Assembly (NCBI GenBank): GCA_009785345.1
Contig: WQWL01000023.1
Coordinates: forward strand, 1-32,188
Direction of reading: 5' to 3'
Source: Oscillospiraceae bacterium
GTDB lineage: Bacteria; Bacillota; Clostridia; Oscillospirales; Oscillospiraceae
DNA length: 32,188 nucleotides
A model generated the notes under the pieces. The model had not been told where the DNA came from. It did no database searches and saw nothing but the letters and a program-made list of their open reading frames with translations. The first letter of the stretch is position 1. Each line of letters opens with the position of its first letter. Made by a program: the position numbers and the translations under genes. Shown piece by piece: positions 30,827 to 32,188 of this stretch.

Positions 30827-31984
30827 ATGGCGGTTTCAATTGAGAGCGCTCCTGACAATGTCGTAGTAATAAAGGTAGCTGGGGTTGGCGGAGCAGGTAA
30901 TAATGTCGTCAATAGAATGGTGTCCGCCGGAACACAAGGTGTGGAATTTATTGCTATTAATACTGACAAACCCGCACTATCTGTTTCAAATGCCGCTTCA
31001 AAAGTTCAAATTGGCGAGAAATTGACAATGGGTCAAGGTGCCGGTTCCAGTCCGGAAATTGGTAAGAAAGCAGCTGAAGAAAGCAGAAACAACATAGCAA
31101 AGTCCCTTGAAGATGCTGATATGGTATTTATCGCAGGCGGTATGGGTGGCGGAACAGGAACTGGTGCGTCTCCTGTTGTTGCTGACATTGCACGCGAAGC
31201 TCAAGCACTCACAGTAGGCGTTGTCACAAAGCCGTTTAGCTTTGAAGGAAGACGTCGCATGGAGCAGGCTGAAGAAGGCATTAAGAATTTACTGAGTAAA
31301 GTTGACTCTTTGCTTGTAATTCCAAATGATAGATTAAAGGCTGTTTCTGAACAAAAGTTAACATTTGCAAATGCGTTTGAAATTGCAGATGGTGTGCTTC
31401 ATCAAGCTGTTATAAGTATATCTGAACTAATTAAGAAAACCGGTTTTATAAATCTCGACTTTGCTGACGTAACATCAATCATGAAAGATGCCGGATATGC
31501 ACATATGGGTGTCGGACATGCAGCAGGCAAAGGCAAGGCAGAAGAGGCTGCTCGTGCAGCGGTTACAAGCCCGCTTATGGAAACATCTATTAATGGTGCT
31601 CGTGGCGTTCTGGTTAATGTTACAGGTTCATTAGATATTGACCTTGATGATGTAGAAATTGCAGCCAGCCTTGTCGCTGAAGCAGCACATCCTGATGCAA
31701 ATATTATATTCGGTGCTTCTTTTGATGAAGATATGGAAGACGAAATTAGAGTTGTGGTTATAGCGACAAGATTTGATGAGTCTCCACTACAAGCACAAAA
31801 TATTAATACTCCAAGTTCTAGGGTGTTTACTGACGATTATATTGCGAAGAAAGTAGACGACGCGTTAAAAGCTGAACCTGAGGTCAAAGCTCCACCACCT
31901 GCACCGGCTCCGGAGCCACCTCCACCGCCACCAGTTGAGGAAGATCCGTTTGACACGATATTTAAAATATTTAACTCAAAGTAG
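30827..31984 (+). CDS. ftsZ: Cell division GTPase FtsZ
   Basis: The tubulin-like GTPase that forms the division ring. GGGAGG five to eight nt upstream sets ATG 30827 (MAVSIES). A frame open to a GTG at 30773 would add 18 Lys/Asn-rich residues but lacks a good site. The 385-residue protein has the nucleotide loop [13 protein letters not shown] (about 19-31), the tubulin signature [10 protein letters not shown] (107-116) and the T7 loop [10 protein letters not shown]. The linker is a short run of Pro, Ala and Glu (about 350-372). The C-terminal peptide reads [13 protein letters not shown] and departs from the common DIPAFLR-type core. Confidence 0.97.
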   Translation: MAVSIESAPDNVVVIKVAGVGGAGNNVVNRMVSAGTQGVEFIAINTDKPALSVSNAASKVQIGEKLTMGQGAGSSPEIGKKAAEESRNNIAKSLEDADMVFIAGGMGGGTGTGASPVVADIAREAQALTVGVVTKPFSFEGRRRMEQAEEGIKNLLSKVDSLLVIPNDRLKAVSEQKLTFANAFEIADGVLHQAVISISELIKKTGFINLDFADVTSIMKDAGYAHMGVGHAAGKGKAEEAARAAVTSPLMETSINGARGVLVNVTGSLDIDLDDVEIAASLVAEAAHPDANIIFGASFDEDMEDEIRVVVIATRFDESPLQAQNINTPSSRVFTDDYIAKKVDDALKAEPEVKAPPPAPAPEPPPPPPVEEDPFDTIFKIFNSK

Positions 31985-32022
31985 GATAGTCTAAAATAAA
32001 TAATAGCTTGTATATATTATGG

Positions 32023-32060
32023 CGGCGAAGAACGTTTATTGCGGTCTTCGCCGTATTTAA
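32023..32060 (+). terminator. Terminator after ftsZ
   Basis: CGGCGAAGA (32023-32031) and TCTTCGCCG (32045-32053) form a perfect 9-bp GC-rich stem with a 13-nt loop about 40 bases after the ftsZ stop. It is followed by TATTTAAT. The T-tract is broken, but position and stability fit an intrinsic terminator closing the dcw cluster. Confidence 0.75.
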
Positions 32061-32062
32061 TA

Positions 32063-32188
32063 ATAAGGAACTGTCCAGAAATAACTTGTGCATTTTGCCT
32101 TGTCTTTTTGCTGCCATGCGGCACATAAAAACCTTGAAAGGCACAAGCATTACTGCGGTTTTTCTGCACCACCTGACAACAAAAATCC
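32063..32188. repeat. Probable dispersed repeat at the right end
   Basis: The stretch from 32063 begins AAGGAACTGTCCAGAAATAA. Sixteen of these bases (32069-32084) recur in reverse complement inside the hairpin at 14256-14303. Downstream, CTTGTGC (32085-32091) and GCACAAG, with short flanking matches, suggest a foldable element. The minus strand is open through this stretch, but I see no start or recognised protein. The element is cut by the window end. Confidence 0.45.

Noticed and set aside
1-32188. CRISPR array, prophage, secretion or toxin-antitoxin system
   Set aside because: No regularly spaced direct repeats, integrase, phage structural genes or toxin-antitoxin pairs were seen. All larger frames are explained by the listed genes.

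Overview
The window looks like a low-GC Gram-positive chromosome of the class Clostridia. The evidence is the gene order rplS-lepB-rbgA-rnhB-yraN, a division and cell-wall (dcw) cluster headed by mraZ, strong AGGAGG-type ribosome binding sites, and a MurE carrying the DNPR motif associated with meso-diaminopimelate. I cannot name a species. The sequence reads like an uncultured gut-type clostridium with many small dispersed palindromic repeats between genes.

Layout. Positions 1-180 hold a string of REP-like palindromes. A rhomboid-like membrane protein with a C-terminal zinc ribbon follows on the minus strand (216-1058). A plus-strand housekeeping block runs from 1239 to 8299: rplS, lepB, rbgA, rnhB, yraN, thrC, a metallophosphoesterase and a membrane-anchored serine beta-lactamase-like hydrolase. 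It ends at a hairpin shared with the converging minus-strand block.

Positions 8352-19714 are a minus-strand peptide-degradation island. In transcription order it holds a very large M14-type zinc carboxypeptidase, the membrane pair DUF969/DUF979, an M29-type aminopeptidase, pyroglutamyl peptidase (pcp) and a 1354-residue secreted S15 (Xaa-Pro dipeptidyl-peptidase-like) protein. A coherent reading is that the S15 enzyme trims proline-containing peptides outside the cell. Pcp, the M29 enzyme and the M14 enzyme would then finish blocked or resistant peptides inside, and DUF969/DUF979 would move a product such as pyroglutamate. The transport part is inference. The S15 gene is visibly richer in G+C than its neighbours.

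Positions 19715-20221 are intergenic and dense in signals. They contain a divergent promoter with an overlapping palindrome for the M14 gene, a possible small RNA, a terminator, and a near-consensus promoter for mraZ. From 20222 to 31984 the dcw cluster runs mraZ, rsmH, ftsL, spoVD/pbp, murE, mraY, ftsW, murG, ftsQ/divIB, ftsZ. It lacks murF and murD, which normally flank mraY, and it has no ftsA. ftsZ has its own promoter and a hairpin leader.

The most unusual signal is a structured leader of about 150 nt. It occurs in two nearly complete copies, one directly before lepB (plus strand) and one directly before pcp (minus strand). Degenerate 3' ends of it appear before the metallophosphoesterase and ftsW. 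Its last stem can pair with the ribosome binding site. It could be a dispersed element that donates a ribosome binding site, or a real cis-regulatory RNA.
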